NCBI GenBank assembly: GCA_900551185.1
Contig: URVF01000065.1
Coordinates: 1-8,132 of the forward strand
DNA: 8,132 nt
Direction: 5' to 3'
Source of the DNA: an uncultured Collinsella sp.
Lineage (GTDB): Bacteria > Actinomycetota > Coriobacteriia > Coriobacteriales > Coriobacteriaceae
How positions within the stretch are numbered: position 1 is the stretch's first letter; each line of letters starts with the position of its first letter. This document shows positions 6,813 to 8,132 of the stretch, in pieces. The position numbers were made by a program, and so were the translations under genes. Under the pieces are notes generated by a model, which searched no databases, was not told where the DNA came from, and saw only the letters and a program-made list of their open reading frames with translations.

Positions 6813-7034
6813 TTATCTCAATCTGTAACATCTGCAGCCGTTTTTGCCGAGTGACTGTTACAGATCGAGATTTTCTCTTCAGGGGGATTCGAATGTCTCA
6901 ATCTGTAACATCTGGACGGCCAAAAGGTCTCTATCTGTTACAGATTGAGACAAAGGTCAGGGACTAAGACGTCTTGTCTAGATTTGTAACAGTTAGACGG
7001 GAATTCGGGCCCTAGATGTTACAGATTGAGATAA
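6813..7034. repeat. Array of six alternating 15-bp motifs, 40-bp period, bounded by inverted repeats
   Basis: The motif TCTCAATCTGTAACA occurs six times: + at 6816..6830, - at 6856..6870 (one mismatch), + at 6896..6910, - at 6936..6950, + at 6977..6991 (three mismatches) and - at 7017..7031. Starts are 40, 40, 40, 41 and 40 bp apart and orientation alternates strictly. All six share the core TGTAACA. Spacers are 25, 25, 25, 26 and 25 bp and unrelated in sequence. The outermost copies extend to perfect 21-bp inverted repeats (6813..6833, 7014..7034), with TA immediately outside TCTCAATC on each side. Neighbouring copies can pair into 15-17-bp stems with 25-base loops. There is no credible gene inside. 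It lies after the terminator of the DXS-like gene and upstream of the importer promoter. I do not recognise it; a mobile repeat, an operator array or tandem RNA hairpins are all possible. Confidence 0.85.
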
Positions 7035-7050
7035 TCGCGTCGCGAAAACA

Positions 7051-7089
7051 AAAACCTCCGCAGGGGGGTGCTTTCCTTGCGGAGGTTTT
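7051..7089 (-). terminator. Intrinsic terminator of the DXS-like gene
   Basis: AAAACCTCCGCA (7051..7062) pairs perfectly with TGCGGAGGTTTT (7078..7089). The stem continues through a G·T wobble and two more G-C pairs around a GGGTGCTTT loop. On the - strand the stem ends in TTTT followed by TGTTTT, a good T run. It starts two bases after the stop codon at 7091, so it tightly ends the right-hand transcript and isolates the repeat array from read-through. Confidence 0.92.
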
Positions 7090-7090
7090 C

Positions 7091-8094
7091 TTACTCGTTG
7101 AGTAGTCTCACGGCTTCGGCGGCCATATTCTCGACCGTCATGCCGTTCTGTGCGAGCAGTTCGTTGGGGTCGTAGCGGTCGGGGAAGCCCTTGGCGATGC
7201 CGAAGGTGCGCGTGCGCACGGGCGTGCAGGCCAGGTAGCACGCCACGCGCTCGCCCCAGCCGCCGTCCAAGATGCCGTCCTCGAGGGTGACAACAACGCG
7301 ATGCTCGGCGGCAAGGCTATCGAGGAACTCGCGGTCGAGCTCGGTTGCAAAGCGCGGGTTGACGAGTGTGGCCTCGATGCCGTACTCGGCAGTCAGACGG
7401 TTTGCCACGCGCTCACCCAGCTCAAAGAAGTCGCCGAGCGCAAGCACGGCCACATCGCGGCCCTGACGCACCACGTTGTAGCGCGCGACGCCGTAATCGG
7501 TGCCCTCGGCGGGCGCCAAATCGGGGCGGCTAACCAGGCCGATGCCCGGTACGCGGATCGCCACGGGATGCTCGCGGTGGTCGAGCGACCAGCTCAGCAT
7601 GGACAGATATTCCTCCATGCAGGCCGGCGCCAAGTAGCGCATGTTGGGAAGACCGCCCAGCATGGAAATATCAAAGAACGAAAGGTGCGTCTCGGACGTG
7701 GTGCCAAAGATTGACGCACCAAACACCAGGATGGTTGCGGGGGCGTCGTTGAGGCACAGGTCGTGCCACAGCTCGTCGTAGGCGCGCTGCAAAAACGTGC
7801 CGTACACACCAAAGACTGGCTTGGTGCCCGAGCGTGCAAGCGCGGTGGCAAAGGTCACGGCGTGCTCCTCGGCAATGCCCACATCGACGAACTGTTTGCC
7901 GGCGGCAGCGCGAAGCTCGGGTGTAAAGCCCATGATGTAGGGTGTGGCGGCCGTGATGCCCACGACCTGCGGATCGCGCTCGATGGCGGCGCTGAGCGCC
8001 TCGCCCGTAATGTCGGCATAGGTGCGCGGCGCAGGCTCGCTCGGATGGCCCGGGCAGAGCTTGCGTCCAGTTGCCATGTCAAACGGACCCACAT
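7091..8094 (-). CDS. Divergent 1-deoxy-D-xylulose-5-phosphate synthase-like enzyme (5' truncated)
   Basis: The C-terminal 334 or so residues of a thiamin-diphosphate enzyme of the DXS/transketolase family. DXS joins pyruvate and glyceraldehyde 3-phosphate to make deoxyxylulose phosphate for isoprenoids and cofactors. The N-terminal cofactor-binding domain is lost at the contig edge; the GTG at 8092 is an internal valine, not a start. Numbering from that valine, the pyrimidine-binding domain (about 25-185) has DVGIAEEHAVTFA with the expected cofactor-activating glutamate Glu75, then TFLQRAYDELWHD. The transketolase C-terminal domain runs from about 195 to 325. The segment aligned with the canonical DRAGLVGADGxTHxG is GASIFGTTSETHLS here, so the usual Arg and Asp are absent while His136 is kept. 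This matches a shorter, divergent DXS-like clade I recall from Firmicutes and related bacteria. DXS activity is therefore likely but not certain. Confidence 0.85.
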
Positions 8095-8132
8095 CTGTCT
8101 CTTATACACATCTCCGAGCCCACGAGACTAGG
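8095..8132 (-). other. Nextera i7 adapter and partial barcode (library artefact)
   Basis: Bases 8095..8128 are the reverse complement of the adapter at the left end, starting with the mosaic end CTGTCTCTTATACACATCT (8095..8113). The last four bases, TAGG, are the first four of the same i7 index (N706, TAGGCATG). In translation this yields the artefact peptides LLYTSPSPRD on the + strand and MYKRQ on the - strand. Genomic sequence ends at 8094. Confidence 0.98.

Noticed and set aside
6666..6854. 62-codon open frame on the + strand through the repeat region
   Set aside because: It runs through the importer promoter, both hairpins and the first array motifs; its residues are the translation of those repeats, and no ribosome binding site is seen.
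6813..7034. CRISPR array
   Set aside because: Regular spacing and unrelated 25-bp spacers look CRISPR-like at first, but the repeat is only 15 bp and alternates in orientation, and no cas gene is nearby.
7855..8109. Open frame beginning MYKRQ at the right edge, - strand
   Set aside because: It starts inside the Nextera adapter and is out of frame with the DXS-like gene.

Overview
The window is a complete short contig, not a slice of a finished genome. Illumina Nextera adapter sequence sits at both ends (1..46 and 8095..8132), so only about 47..8094 is biological. The composition is GC-rich. The gene content (a c-di-GMP/phosphorelay hybrid, an actinobacterial glutamate-type ABC importer and a twin-arginine-like lipoprotein signal) suggests a gut actinobacterium of the class Coriobacteriia. 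Collinsella or a close relative is my best guess, from recognising protein style rather than from any search.

Layout. On the + strand there is a 5'-truncated signalling protein (47..1823): PAS-like tail, degenerate GGDEF, receiver and HD-GYP phosphodiesterase. A free-standing HPt phosphotransfer protein follows (1847..2203). They read as one operon linking a phosphorelay to c-di-GMP breakdown. A strong hairpin at 2247..2291 ends this unit and also serves the convergent unit on the other strand.

The - strand, read right to left, carries an amino-acid importer operon. Its order is promoter (6675..6704), lipoprotein solute-binding protein (5636..6631), attenuator-like hairpin (5522..5547), permease 1 (4838..5497), permease 2 (4008..4841, ATGA overlap) and ATPase (3207..3971). 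A class I glutamine amidotransferase-like gamma-glutamyl hydrolase (2311..3120) closes it. The likely job is import of glutamate, glutamine or a related polar amino acid, with a gamma-glutamyl hydrolase acting in the cytoplasm. Further right, the 3' part of a divergent DXS-like thiamin-diphosphate enzyme (7091..8094) ends in a strong terminator (7051..7089).

The 459-bp gap between the binding-protein gene and the DXS-like gene (6632..7090) is the most unusual part. It holds six copies of a 15-bp motif (TCTCAATCTGTAACA) in strictly alternating orientation with a 40-bp period (one step is 41). The spacers are unrelated in sequence but 25 or 26 bp long. The array is bounded by perfect 21-bp inverted repeats (6813..6833 and 7014..7034). 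A separate REP-like hairpin (6751..6778) lies between this array and the importer promoter. I do not recognise the array as a described element. A BIME/MITE-like mobile element, a multi-site operator, or a set of transcribed hairpins are all possible.
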